Positions 17,793 through 26,684 of a stretch of 64,000 nt of DNA are shown here, piece after piece. The notes under the pieces were generated by a model. The model saw only the letters and a list, made by a program, of their open reading frames with translations. It made no database searches and was not told the DNA's origin. This DNA is from Streptomyces sp. NBC_01116. Lineage in GTDB: Bacteria > Actinomycetota > Actinomycetes > Streptomycetales > Streptomycetaceae. The stretch covers positions 3,457,501 to 3,521,500 of the forward strand of contig NZ_CP108644.1 in the NCBI RefSeq assembly GCF_041435495.1, in the 5' to 3' direction. The translations under genes and the position numbers were made by a program. Position 1 is the stretch's first letter, and each line of letters starts with the position of its first letter.

Positions 17793-19070
17793 ATGCAGCA
17801 GCACCGCCACCGGATACGCAGACACCGCCGCCCGATCGCCCTGGCCGGAGCGACCGCGCTGGTCATAGCGGCGGTGGCCTCGGCGAGCACCACCCTTCCG
17901 ACCGCCGGACGCGCCTCGGCGGGCCCGGCGGCCACCAGCCAGGACTCCGCGCTCGCCCCCTGCCGGATCTCCGCCACCCTGGGCGTGCAGATGTCCGAGG
18001 GTCTGCCGACCCCGCCCGGCTACGCCCGGTCGACCGGCGAGATCAAGGCGCTCAACCTGATGATCGACTTCCCGGACGCGGAGGGGACGGAATCCGCGAC
18101 GGACCGGTACGCGGAGTTCTTCCCGCAGACGTCCGAGTGGTTCAGGGCCAGCTCCTACGGCCGGCTCGTCTACCGGCCCGAGGCCCCCGTCAAGGACTGG
18201 CTGCGGATGCCGATGCCCTTCACGGAGTACGGGATAGAGCGCGGCTCACCCTTCGAGCCGGGCTACCGCCAACTGGTGAAGGACATCGTCGCGGCCGCCG
18301 ACCCCAGGGTCGACTTCTCCGCGTACGACCTGGTCAACGTCCTGGTCAGCCCGAACGCCGGCCCCTCCGCACTGGACACCGTGCTCTCGGTGACCTTCTC
18401 CGGCAACGACGAGGCCCCGACGGCGGACGGCGTCCCGCTGGCCAACACGTCGTTCGTCTACAGCCGCCAGGACGACGGATCGGGGTCGTACACCGAGACC
18501 GGCTACCGGGTCCTGCCGCACGAGAACGGCCATGTCTTCGGGCTGCCCGACCTCTACACGATGGAGGGCGGCGGCTCGGTCGGGCACTGGGACATCATGT
18601 CCGAGGACTGGGGTGCCAACAACGACTTCCTGGCCTGGCACAAGTGGAAGCTCGGCTGGCTCGACAACGAGCAGATCAGCTGCGCGTCGCAGGCCGGCGT
18701 GAGCGAGCACACCCTCGGCCCGCTGGCCACCGAGGGCGGCACCAAGCTCGCCTTCGTCCCGCTGAGCGCGCAGTCCGGCTACGCCGTGGAGGTCCGTACG
18801 GCGGCGGGCAACGACGAGGCGGTCTGCCGGCCCGGGGTGTTGATCTACAAGGTCAGCTCCGACGTGGACACCGGCCAGGGCCCGGTCTCCGTCGCCGACG
18901 CCACCGAGGACAGCGGCGGCTGCACCCGGCGCCCCAACGTGCACGCGGAGCTGTCCGACGCCCCGTTCCGCCCCGGCCAGACCTTCACCGACCGGGCCAA
19001 CGGCGTACGGATATCCGTGCTGGACGAGGACGACGACGGCAACTACCGGGTGCGGGTCACCCGCCCGTGA
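17793..19070 (+). CDS. secreted M6 family metalloprotease
   Basis: Encodes 425 residues. A signal peptide is clear: an Arg/His-rich start (RHRIRRHRRP), a hydrophobic core (ALAGATALVIAAVASAS) and a probable Ala-x-Ala cleavage site near residue 45. The zinc site HENGHVFGLPDLY starts at His243 (HExxHxxGxxD), and WDIMS follows as the Met-turn. The middle (LMIDFPDAEG... FFPQTSEWFRASSYGRL) fits the M6 immune-inhibitor-A fold. It should be an extracellular zinc endopeptidase. It is monocistronic and divergent from the TetR gene. Confidence 0.88.
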   Translation: MQQHRHRIRRHRRPIALAGATALVIAAVASASTTLPTAGRASAGPAATSQDSALAPCRISATLGVQMSEGLPTPPGYARSTGEIKALNLMIDFPDAEGTESATDRYAEFFPQTSEWFRASSYGRLVYRPEAPVKDWLRMPMPFTEYGIERGSPFEPGYRQLVKDIVAAADPRVDFSAYDLVNVLVSPNAGPSALDTVLSVTFSGNDEAPTADGVPLANTSFVYSRQDDGSGSYTETGYRVLPHENGHVFGLPDLYTMEGGGSVGHWDIMSEDWGANNDFLAWHKWKLGWLDNEQISCASQAGVSEHTLGPLATEGGTKLAFVPLSAQSGYAVEVRTAAGNDEAVCRPGVLIYKVSSDVDTGQGPVSVADATEDSGGCTRRPNVHAELSDAPFRPGQTFTDRANGVRISVLDEDDDGNYRVRVTRP

Positions 19071-19200
19071 GCGGCCCGGCGTCCACAGCGCACGCCGACC
19101 CGCACGGCCCCAGGAACGCACGCCGCCCGCCCGGGCCCGCACTCCGCGGCGCCCTTCCCGGGGCCCTCCCCGAGGCCCTCCCGGGGCCCTGCCCGTGGCC

Positions 19201-20955
19201 CTATCCGGCGCCTTCCTCGGCGCCCTCCGCGAAGGCGCGGAGGCGGTGCTTGAGGAGCTTCCCGGTGGCGTTGCGCGGAAGCTCCTCGTCGGTGAACAGC
19301 ACCCGGGCGGGCACCTTGAAGGCGGCGAGCCTCGCGCCCACGTGCTCGCGCAGGCCCCCGGCGGTGACCCCGGCCCCGGGGCGCGGCCGGACGACGGCCG
19401 CCACCTCCTCCCCCAGCACCGGGTGCGGGATGCCGAGGACGGCGGCGTCGGCCACATCCGGGTGGTCGTGCAGGACGCCCTCGACCTCGACGCAGTACAC
19501 GTTCTCGCCGCCCCGGATCACCACGTCCTTGAGCCGGTCCACGATGGAGACCCGCCCCTCACGGCGTACGGCGAGGTCCCCCGTACGGAACCAGCCGCCG
19601 TCGCCGAAGGCCTCCTCCGTCGCCGCCGCGTCGCGCCAGTAGCCGCGGAACAGCGACTGTCCGCGCAGCCACAGCTCCCCCGCCGCCCCGTCTGGCAGCT
19701 CCTCGCCCGACGGCCCGGCGATCCTCACCTCGGTGACCGGGGTGGGCCGTCCCGCGCCGCCCGGCTCCGCCCGGTACTCGTCCCCGAAGTGCGCGAGGAC
19801 GCCGCCGCTGGTCTCGGTGAGGCCGTAGCCGTTGCGGGGCTCGACGCGTTCGCCGTACCGGGCGGTGAGGCGGGCGACCAGGGCGGGCGGGGCGGGGGCT
19901 CCCCCGGTGCTGAACAGCGTGAGGCCCTCCAGCCCGTCCCCGCTCCGCTCCGCGGCCTCCAGCAGCTGGAGCCCGGTGGTGGGGACCCCGGCGAAGTGCG
20001 TGACGCGGTGCGCCCGGATCAGCCGCAGCGCCTCGTCCGCGTCCCACCTGTGCATCAGGACGAGGGTGCCGCCGGCCGCCATCGCCCCGTAGAAGCCGGT
20101 GAACGCGGCGACGTGGAAGAACGGGAACGTCATCAGGGACACGGGCGCGGGCCCCTGCCCCGGGATGACGCCGCGCGCCAGCGCGGAGGCCGCCGCGTGG
20201 TAGCGGGGGTTGAGCGCGGCCCCGGCCTGGGCGAGATGGGTGGCCACCGCGCCCTTGGGGCGACCGGTGGTGCCGGAGGTGTAGAGGATCGTGGCGTCGT
20301 CCTCGGGCCGGGGCTCCACGTCGGGCGGCGCGGCCAGCGGGTCGGGGGCGGGGAACTCCTCGTACCGCTCGACGCGCAGTCCGGATTCGTCCACCTCGGC
20401 GTGGTCCCCGTGGAAGAGGACGACGCGCGCCCCGGTCCGCCGGGCCCAGCCGGAGACCCGCCCCAGCCGCTCCCCGTCCACCAGGAGCACCCCGGGCTCG
20501 CAGTCCTCCAGGGCGTGGACGAACTCGTCCTCGGTCCACCAGGCGTTGAGCGGTACGGCGACGATACCGGCCAACTGGGCCGCCCAGAAGGCGATCTGCC
20601 ACTCGGGATGGTTCCGCATCGCGATCACGGCCCGGTCGCCGGAACGGAGCCCGTACCGCTCCCGCAGGCGTACGGCGAGCGCGGAGGCGGCGGCGAAGAA
20701 CTCGGCGTAGGAGTAACGCTGTTCGCCGGCGATGAGGAACGGCGTGTCCCGGTAGGCCCAGGTGGTCTCCACGAACTCCCGCAGTGTGCGCGGCCCGTCG
20801 GCGTACTCCGGCGTCCCCTGCTCTCCGACGACCACGGCGAAGGGCGCGCCGGGCCCGGTGAGGGAGGCCTCGATGCGCGCGGCGCGCCGGACGCGTTCCG
20901 CTCGGGCTGCGGCGTCGTCGGACGCCGGGGACGGGGACGGGTGGGTGTGCGGCAC
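19201..20955 (-). CDS. class I adenylate-forming enzyme (acyl-CoA synthetase/ligase)
   Basis: Encodes 584 residues. The AMP-binding signature ILYTSGTTGRPKGAVATH is at ~220-237, followed by GYGLTETSGG (A5), GELWLRGQSLFRGYW (A7), WFRTGDLAV and IVDRLKDVVIRGGENVY (A8), and the C-terminal catalytic Lys in LPRNATGKLLKHRL (A10). All conserved cores are intact, so it should activate an acid to acyl-AMP and then acyl-CoA. The length and layout suit fatty or aromatic acyl-CoA ligases. It stands alone, with no thioesterase or ACP nearby, so the substrate is open. Confidence 0.88.
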   Translation of the reverse strand: MPHTHPSPSPASDDAAARAERVRRAARIEASLTGPGAPFAVVVGEQGTPEYADGPRTLREFVETTWAYRDTPFLIAGEQRYSYAEFFAAASALAVRLRERYGLRSGDRAVIAMRNHPEWQIAFWAAQLAGIVAVPLNAWWTEDEFVHALEDCEPGVLLVDGERLGRVSGWARRTGARVVLFHGDHAEVDESGLRVERYEEFPAPDPLAAPPDVEPRPEDDATILYTSGTTGRPKGAVATHLAQAGAALNPRYHAAASALARGVIPGQGPAPVSLMTFPFFHVAAFTGFYGAMAAGGTLVLMHRWDADEALRLIRAHRVTHFAGVPTTGLQLLEAAERSGDGLEGLTLFSTGGAPAPPALVARLTARYGERVEPRNGYGLTETSGGVLAHFGDEYRAEPGGAGRPTPVTEVRIAGPSGEELPDGAAGELWLRGQSLFRGYWRDAAATEEAFGDGGWFRTGDLAVRREGRVSIVDRLKDVVIRGGENVYCVEVEGVLHDHPDVADAAVLGIPHPVLGEEVAAVVRPRPGAGVTAGGLREHVGARLAAFKVPARVLFTDEELPRNATGKLLKHRLRAFAEGAEEGAG

Positions 20956-21053
20956 GGACGGCCTCTCTCGCGCTGACGCTGGCTGCTACGCGAGACGCTA
21001 TGCGGGCGGCGGCGCAGCGCCAAGGCCGTGTCCCCGGCCGCCCGGCCGGGAGC

Positions 21054-24000
21054 TCATCCAGAAACCCCGAAAAGGAGGGCCGCCTTCTCGCCGCTCCAGC
21101 CGGACGGGCTGTGCCAGATGACATTGACGCGGAAGACATCGCGAATCGTGTCCACGGACCAGCCCTCGGCCGGCGGTTCGGAGAGGACCAGGTAGAGATC
21201 GTCGGCCGCCGCGGGCAGCGTGTGGTTGATCTCCAGCAGGCGGGTCGCGCCCGATCGCAGGTCCGCATAGCTGGAGCGGCCCGCGCCCAGGACCTCGTAG
21301 AGGAAGAGACCGTGCGGGGTGACGCAGCTGACGTCGACGACCGAGGAGTCGGACGGCTGGAGGTCCGCCCAGAGGAGTGCCGCCTTCAGCGCATGGCGGA
21401 GCGCCTCGTGCTTCTTGCAGATGCGGTCGGCCCCGGCAGCCGCTTCCAGCGCGCGGAGGAAACCGTCCTTCGTGGTCGCGGCCGGGGTGGCGGCGATCGT
21501 GTCCGCGGTGGTCATCTGTCCCTCTTCTTCCTCTTCTTCCTTCTGATCGGGTTGCGCCGGGGCGACGGGGAGCGTGCTGTCGGAGTTCGGCGCCAGGTTC
21601 CTCTCCGCGTCCGGCTCCACGCCGGGCACCACGTCCGCCTCGACGTCCGCCTTCCCGTTCGGCTCCACGTCCGCCTCCGCGTCCGCCTTCCCGTTCGGCT
21701 CCACGTCCGCCTCCGTCGCAGCGCCGAAGCACTCCTGAAGCGCTCGCCGTGCCTCGGCGAGGGGACCTGCCCAGCCGGAGGCGTCCAGCCCCTGCGCGAG
21801 CCGCCCCGCGTCGAAGATGCCCTCCTTGAGCGCACGGTTGGTCGTCGCGGCGAGGTCGCGGAGAACGCCGAGCAGCTCGCGGTCCGGATCGCCGAACAGG
21901 TGGAGTACGGCGACCCAGTCCGCCTGGTCCCGGCGGAGAATGCGGTTGGCCATGCCCTGGAGCTCGGAGAGGCGGCTGCGGGCATCGGGAACATCGCCGT
22001 CGCCGCCGGTCAGCTCCTCCAGCACGTCGAGCGCCGCGAGATAGCGCCCCGCCATGCGCTCCGAGACGGGCGACCGGCCACGCTGATCGGCGGTGAGCAC
22101 CGTCTGACTCGTGTCGTTCGCGAACACCCAGCAGTCCAGCCTCTCGCCCATCACCGGCGGAACCGATCCGTGCCGGACGGTGAGGACGAGCGGCCGGCCG
22201 ATCATCGGCGCCAACGGCTTGACCTTGTAGCGGCCCCCCGGGGCCCGGCCCACGACCTCGACCCGGACATCGGTACCGATCCGGGGGTGCCGCTCGGACC
22301 CGCCGCCCTCCGGCCGGTCGACGCCCGCCGCCTCAGCCTCCACATCCGCTACCGCTGACACCTCCGCCTCCGCCACCGTGTCCGCATCCGTACCGACGTC
22401 CGCGACGGTGTCCGTGTCCGTGTCCGGAGCCTGGGCGTCCCCGGAACCGGTCAGCACCTGCGGCAGCGGGGCAGTGTGCAGGACGGTCAGGCTCTGGGTG
22501 CTGCGGGTGAGTGCCACGTACAGCTGGCGCAGCCCGGCGGGACCGCGATCGGCGATGGCGGCGGGCTCGACGACCAGGACGTGGTCGTACTCCATGCCCT
22601 TGACCTGCGACACGGCCAGTACGGAGACGGCCTCGCGGGTCACTCCGCCGAGGTCGCCGTCGTCGTCGATCCTGCGGCTGATGACCTCCGCCCAGTCCGT
22701 GTCGTCCGGAACGATGACGGCCACGGAGCGGGGGGTGCTGCCGTCGCTGGTGCCCATGAGCCGGGCCACGTGCGCGACGGTGTCGTCGAGCAGCCTCTCC
22801 GACTCGCTCGCCACGGTCCGCACGGCAGCCGCTCCCGCCGCCCGGACCGCCCTCGGGTACGGGAGGCCCGGTGCGACCGTCCGGGCGAGCGGGGCGACGA
22901 ACTCCATGATCTCGGCGGGAACGCGGTAGCTGGTGGTCAGCTGGGCCACGCTCCAGTCGCCCTGGTCGGAGAGGAGCGCGCCGAGCAGGTCCCAGCTCGT
23001 CGGGATGTGGACGCCCGTCGCCTGCGCGAGGTCGCCCAGGACGGTCATGGAGCCGCCGGCGGCACTGCGCCGCCGCAGGGAACGCGCCTGCATGGGCGTG
23101 AGGTCCTGCGCCTCGTCGATCACGATGTGGCCGTACCTCGGCGGGGTGTCCCCGCTGATCAGCACGCGGAGCTCTTCGAGGCAGACCTGGTCGGCGAGGG
23201 ACCACGGATCGGCATCGGCCGTGGCGGCGCGGGGCCGCAGGAGGGCCGCCTGTTCGTCCGCGTCGAGGATGCCGTCGGCGCACTCCCGCAGAAGGTCGGC
23301 CGAGTCGTAGAGGCTGCGCAGCGCCTCCCGGGGGCCGGGGGCCGGCCAGACGCGTTCGACGAGGCGCTCGACCCGGCGGTTGCGCTCCAGGTCGCGGCGG
23401 ATCGTCCCGGCCTGTCCCCGGCGCGGCGCGATGTCGGCGAGCTCTCTCAGGAGTCGGTCGACGAAGAGGCCGCGGAAGCGTTCGCGTCGCTCCCGGAAGG
23501 GCCCGTCGTCGGCATGGGCCTGTTCGAGCAGGGCGAGGACCTCGGACTTCGGCACACGGAGTGTCGTACTGCCGGCGGTGACGACGATCCCGGGTTCGTC
23601 GCCCTTGAACGAGGGAACGGCCGTGAGAGGGTCGAGGGCATCGGGGCGGAAGTCGCTCTCGACGCGGCGCCGCAGCACGGCAGCCATGCGCTCGTCCGAC
23701 TTCACGAGGCTCGCCTTCGGCGAGTCGGCGCCGAGGATGCCGCCCTCCCACAGGCGGTCCAGTTGTACGGCGTTGACGTCCCGGGTGCCGAGGGTGGGCA
23801 GGACCTGTCCGACGTAGTCGAGGAACCGCTGGTGGGGGCCGATGACGAGAATGTCCTGGGCCTTGAAGTGCTCGTTGTTGACGAGCCAGGTCACCCGGTG
23901 GAGACCGACCGCCGACTTGCCGGTACCGGGGCCGCCCTGGACGACGAGGATGTCCGAAGGCGAACCGGTGACCAGCTCCATCTGGTCGCGGCGGATGGTC

Positions 24001-24788
24001 TCGACGATGTCCCGCATCCGCCCGCCGCGCGACCGCTGGAGCTCCCGCAGCAGGAAGTCGTCGGGCTGGAGGGCCTTGCGCCGCTGCCGTCGTACGACTT
24101 CGCCGGGGGCGGGGGCCGGCACACGGTCCGGTACGGAGGACGCGTCCGGCTCCTCCCCCACGCCGTCGTCGGCGGCCCGACGGGGCTCCGGCACGGCGGG
24201 CTCCGGCAGGACGTCGGCCCCGGAGGCGTCCGGGGGCTCGGGGTCCGGTGTCGAGGTGGACGGGGACGCGGACGGGACGGTTTCCGGAGCCGAAGCCGGC
24301 ACGGGAGCCGGAACCGGGACCGGCACAGACCCGGGCACGGGTGCCGTGGAGATCTCGTCGAAGTAGCTCTGGACGGCCCGCCGCACGCAGCGCAGCTGCC
24401 GCCGCAGGACCACCTCGCCCGGGGCCTCGGGCCGGGTCTCGATCCACTTCTTCGCCAGGGGGCTGGTCCACAGCAGGACCACCGGTTCACGCGTGGCGTC
24501 GCTCACGCCACGCCGCCCGATGTACCAGGGGCGGGGCTCTCCTCCCGGGTCCTCCGGCGCGTCGACGCGGGAGAAGACCAGAGCTTCGTCGCCGAGCCCT
24601 CCGTAGGCTTCGGCCCGGGCCTCCGCCGCGGCCCGGTTGGCGATCCCGTCCTTCCCGCTCGCCGAAGCGGTAGCGGCGGATGTACCACCCAACTCGGCCA
24701 GTTTCGTGGCATAGCAGTCGTACGCGTGGTCCACTGCCCGCTGTTCGCCGGCGAGGATCTCGTCGTCGTCCCGGATGCTGGTGCTCAT
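21054..24788 (-). CDS. HelD-like UvrD/Rep-superfamily helicase with C-terminal extension
   Basis: Encodes 1244 residues; the ATG at 24788 has GGGAGG upstream and starts like other HelD proteins (long N-terminal coiled region, AVDHAYDCYATKLAEL). Walker A (QGGPGTGKSAVGLH) is near residue 285 and the DEAQ box (IDEAQDLTPMQ) near 557. A C-terminal UvrD half has VKGMEYDHVLVVEP and RQLYVALTRSTQSL. HelD proteins free stalled RNA polymerase from DNA. Two low-complexity linkers (Pro/Val-rich ~120-220, and Glu/Asp/Val repeats ~1020-1085) and a folded ~150-residue tail after ~1090 are not part of the usual helicase. Confidence 0.85.
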   Translation of the reverse strand: MSTSIRDDDEILAGEQRAVDHAYDCYATKLAELGGTSAATASASGKDGIANRAAAEARAEAYGGLGDEALVFSRVDAPEDPGGEPRPWYIGRRGVSDATREPVVLLWTSPLAKKWIETRPEAPGEVVLRRQLRCVRRAVQSYFDEISTAPVPGSVPVPVPAPVPASAPETVPSASPSTSTPDPEPPDASGADVLPEPAVPEPRRAADDGVGEEPDASSVPDRVPAPAPGEVVRRQRRKALQPDDFLLRELQRSRGGRMRDIVETIRRDQMELVTGSPSDILVVQGGPGTGKSAVGLHRVTWLVNNEHFKAQDILVIGPHQRFLDYVGQVLPTLGTRDVNAVQLDRLWEGGILGADSPKASLVKSDERMAAVLRRRVESDFRPDALDPLTAVPSFKGDEPGIVVTAGSTTLRVPKSEVLALLEQAHADDGPFRERRERFRGLFVDRLLRELADIAPRRGQAGTIRRDLERNRRVERLVERVWPAPGPREALRSLYDSADLLRECADGILDADEQAALLRPRAATADADPWSLADQVCLEELRVLISGDTPPRYGHIVIDEAQDLTPMQARSLRRRSAAGGSMTVLGDLAQATGVHIPTSWDLLGALLSDQGDWSVAQLTTSYRVPAEIMEFVAPLARTVAPGLPYPRAVRAAGAAAVRTVASESERLLDDTVAHVARLMGTSDGSTPRSVAVIVPDDTDWAEVISRRIDDDGDLGGVTREAVSVLAVSQVKGMEYDHVLVVEPAAIADRGPAGLRQLYVALTRSTQSLTVLHTAPLPQVLTGSGDAQAPDTDTDTVADVGTDADTVAEAEVSAVADVEAEAAGVDRPEGGGSERHPRIGTDVRVEVVGRAPGGRYKVKPLAPMIGRPLVLTVRHGSVPPVMGERLDCWVFANDTSQTVLTADQRGRSPVSERMAGRYLAALDVLEELTGGDGDVPDARSRLSELQGMANRILRRDQADWVAVLHLFGDPDRELLGVLRDLAATTNRALKEGIFDAGRLAQGLDASGWAGPLAEARRALQECFGAATEADVEPNGKADAEADVEPNGKADVEADVVPGVEPDAERNLAPNSDSTLPVAPAQPDQKEEEEEEGQMTTADTIAATPAATTKDGFLRALEAAAGADRICKKHEALRHALKAALLWADLQPSDSSVVDVSCVTPHGLFLYEVLGAGRSSYADLRSGATRLLEINHTLPAAADDLYLVLSEPPAEGWSVDTIRDVFRVNVIWHSPSGWSGEKAALLFGVSG

Positions 24789-25234
24789 GTACGTCCTCCC
24801 TGCGGCACCCCGAGGGACACCGCCACGGGCATGTGCCCGTGCCCCACCGAAACAACTACCAGATAACGGACGGTGACGGACAGTCAGTGACCGAAATCCG
24901 GCCGCCACCAACCGCCTCGCCCTCCCTTCCCTTCCTCCGCCGGGCCGAGGCCGTACCGCACGGCGCCCCGGAGACCGGAGCGGCACGCAGAACGACCGCC
25001 TCCGCGCCCTCCGGAAACCCGTCCGACCCTCCACCGGCGCCACCGCCCCAGGACCCCACCCCGACACCCGGCCCACCACCACCCTCGCCACTGCCCTCAC
25101 CACCGGCTCCACCTCGCGGCGACAGAACCGGTAAGCTGCTTCACGGCTGTCCTCCCAGACAGCACAGGGACTGACCAGGTGGTTGAAGGCGCAACAATTT
25201 GTGCCGTGCTCAACCACTCACGGACCAGTCCCCG
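24789..25234. other. non-coding region between helicase and tRNA-Arg
   Basis: The ~445 bases hold the helicase leader, with hairpin-forming GGGCATGTGCCC near 24828, then Pro/Thr-coding-like CCACC repeats up to about 25130. No ORF here has a good start or recognisable product. The last ~50 bases (GTGCCGTGCTCAACCACTC) lead into the tRNA. Confidence 0.45.
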
Positions 25235-25307
25235 GCCTTCGTAGCTCAGGGGATAGAGCACCGCTCTCCTAAAGCGGGTGTCGCAGGTTCGAATCCTGCC
25301 GGGGGCA
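25235..25307 (+). tRNA. tRNA-Arg (anticodon CCT)
   Basis: 73 nt fold as a standard cloverleaf. The acceptor GCCTTCG pairs with CGGGGGC using two G-U pairs. The D arm is GCTC/GAGC and the anticodon stem CCGCT/AGCGG, with loop CTCCTAA giving anticodon CCT for AGG codons. The T arm is GCAGG-TTCGAAT-CCTGC. CCA is not encoded; the next bases are CAC. Its 3' end faces the prophage, the usual position for a phage attachment core. Streptomyces phage VWB is known to integrate at a tRNA-Arg(AGG) gene. Confidence 0.95.
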
Positions 25308-25330
25308 CACTCTTCACCAGCACGAACACC

Positions 25331-25373
25331 AAGAAGGGCCAGGTCAGGGCACATGCCCCGCCTGGCCCTTCTT
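25331..25373 (+). terminator. strong hairpin terminator downstream of tRNA-Arg
   Basis: Perfect 13-base arms (AAGAAGGGCCAGG and its complement) enclose 17 bases, starting 24 bases after the tRNA. The arms begin and end in A/T runs, so it can act on both strands. Confidence 0.85.
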
Positions 25374-25498
25374 CGTGGACTCCCGCTCTCTCCACGCTCT
25401 CAGACGTACTGTCACGCACTGAGCACGGGACCTCGCTCCCCAAAATCTCCCCACACGACCCCGCCGTAGCCGCAGGTCGCACTAGGCGTACGACAGAA

Positions 25499-25569
25499 GC
25501 GGCCCCCCGCCGAAGCGAGGGGCCGCCGTGTGCCGGGCAGGAGGGTGCCGCCCTCGCTTCACCCGGCAC
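25499..25569. terminator. two adjacent strong hairpins in the left prophage border
   Basis: GCGGCCCC/GGGGCCGC (25499-25506, 25519-25526) forms the first hairpin. GTGCCGGG/CCCGGCAC (25530-25537, 25562-25569) encloses an inner GAGGG/CCCTC stem and forms the second. The loop CCGCCGAAGC of the first is shared with the terminator at 28261-28288, suggesting both are phage-derived. The second could be a structured RNA or recombinase arm site. No ORF in 25374-25668 is convincing. Confidence 0.55.
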
Positions 25570-25668
25570 GCTTGAGGCGCAGTTCCGTGGCGCGCACATC
25601 CATCGGAACACGCGTTCGATTTTTAGCGCAATCCCTCGAAGGAGTGATAACAACAACTGATCAACTCT

Positions 25669-25684
25669 GTACCAGGGATGGTAC
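25669..25684. promoter_or_regulatory. palindromic operator candidate upstream of Xre repressor gene
   Basis: GTACCAGGGATGGTAC has perfect 6-base arms around a 4-base centre. It lies 35 bases before the GTG start of the Xre-type gene, in an AT-richer patch (25620-25700). It is a likely binding site for that repressor, by position. Confidence 0.5.
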
Positions 25685-25718
25685 TGACATACATCAGGGC
25701 AGGCCAGAGCGTTGACGA

Positions 25719-26006
25719 GTGCCCACCGACCCCCTGCCCGACTGGGTACCCGTCCGCCGCCGGGCCATCGGGGACACCGTGCGCGCCGCCCGCACCGCAG
25801 CCGGACTCACTCAGGAAGGGCTGGCCGGCCGCGCCGGACTCGACCGCAAGACAGTCAACCGGCTGGAGCAGGGCATCACTTCCCCGCTGCTTGACCACCT
25901 GCTCGTCATCGCCGACGCCCTCGGCGTTCCGCTGTCCGACCTCGTGCGTGAGGAGCGGCCCCCGCCGCGCGAGAGGCAGGGGCCGCCCGGCCCGCCCGCA
26001 CCCTGA
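25719..26006 (+). CDS. Xre (Cro/C1-type) HTH regulator
   Basis: Encodes 95 residues from GTG. The HTH_3 domain fills residues ~15-75: IGDTVRAARTAAGLTQEGLAG, then RAGLDRKTVNRLEQGITSP and LLVIADALGVPLSDLV. The tail is Pro/Arg-rich. It is the only rightward gene at this border and faces a convergent small-gene operon. A palindrome lies just upstream, so autoregulation is likely. It is a candidate lysogeny repressor or Cro-like protein. No clear ribosome site precedes the GTG, so the start is uncertain. Confidence 0.75.
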   Translation: MPTDPLPDWVPVRRRAIGDTVRAARTAAGLTQEGLAGRAGLDRKTVNRLEQGITSPLLDHLLVIADALGVPLSDLVREERPPPRERQGPPGPPAP

Positions 26007-26036
26007 CCGCCGCCGGCCCCGGGTGCGCGCGGGAGA

Positions 26037-26195
26037 TCAGCGGCGGCCGACCGGGTACGACACCGGGTGCGCGCGGGACACCTGGCAGCCGCCGCGGTGC
26101 AGCACCACCGTGCCGCCCGCCCCGGACCCGCTGAACACCGGCAACCTCTCTTCGCGGCCCGGGGGGATCGGCTGGTCGCAGCGGTCGCACCTCAT
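26037..26195 (-). CDS. small zinc-ribbon-like protein
   Basis: Encodes 52 residues starting MRCDRCDQPIPPG, a CxxC knuckle, with a further Cys near residue 37. Its ATG overlaps the stop of the preceding gene (ATGA), which supports it as real. I recall similar short proteins next to Xre regulators in Streptomyces prophages and integrative elements. The role is unknown; zinc binding is only suggested. Confidence 0.7.
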   Translation of the reverse strand: MRCDRCDQPIPPGREERLPVFSGSGAGGTVVLHRGGCQVSRAHPVSYPVGRR

Positions 26196-26371
26196 ACGGC
26201 CACCGCCGTCTTCGCGTCCCGCCACGCCTGTCGCAGTAGGGCTGCGTCCGGGCAGTCGGCGCCGTCCTTCCGGCACGGCTCGCAGAGCTGGGTGTGCTCG
26301 ATGAACGCCGCGTATGCGGTCTGCACGGCCCGCTCTCCGGCGTCGAGCCGCGCCTGCACCTGCCCGGTCAC
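26192..26371 (-). CDS. small protein of unknown function
   Basis: Encodes 59 residues from GTG, overlapping both neighbours by four bases (GTGA upstream, ATGA downstream). Mostly helical, with a CxxC...C group (LCEPCRKDGADC) in the middle. Middle member of a three-gene operon that follows the larger Xre regulator. I do not recognise the family. Confidence 0.7.
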   Translation of the reverse strand: MTGQVQARLDAGERAVQTAYAAFIEHTQLCEPCRKDGADCPDAALLRQAWRDAKTAVAV

Positions 26372-26592
26372 CGCAGGCCTCCGCTAGGCACGGGCACGAG
26401 CGTCCCGGCGAGGAGCAGGTCGAGGCGGTCGCGCAGGTCCTCGGCTTCTGTCCGGGACAGCACGAGCGGCACCTCGGCCTGGAGGCGGTCGAGGTCGTAC
26501 AGGGCCACCGGGACACGGACTTCTCCGGTGGTCGGGTCGCCGGTCGGTAATGCGGCGCGCTGCGGTGAGGCGTGCCAGGTCATGGCGGACAT
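26368..26592 (-). CDS. small protein of unknown function
   Basis: Encodes 74 residues. It has a beta-like start (TGEVRVPVALYDLDRLQ) followed by a helix (LSRTEAEDLRDRLDLLLAG). First gene of the three-gene overlapping operon, and ~90 bases downstream of the Xre/TPR-like regulator gene. No recognised domain. Confidence 0.7.
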   Translation of the reverse strand: MSAMTWHASPQRAALPTGDPTTGEVRVPVALYDLDRLQAEVPLVLSRTEAEDLRDRLDLLLAGTLVPVPSGGLR

Positions 26593-26684
26593 GAGGCCCC
26601 CTACGTGGATGACGAGACGTCACCGTAAGGGGCCGGACGGCAGAGAAGGGGGACAGATTGTCCCCCTGTCCCAGACTGTCCCCC

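Noticed and set aside
21054..25217. Longer helicase start at 25217
   Set aside because: The extra ~140 residues are Arg/Pro low-complexity with no homology-like content and cross the tRNA leader; ATG 24788 has a good ribosome site and a typical HelD start.
25235..25307. A second copy of the tRNA 3' end inside the window as attR
   Set aside because: I searched by eye for the T-arm and acceptor sequence in the rest of the window and found none; the right border must be outside.
25199..25660. 153-codon open frame over the tRNA and terminators
   Set aside because: It runs through the tRNA and three hairpins, lacks a ribosome site and has no recognisable protein features.
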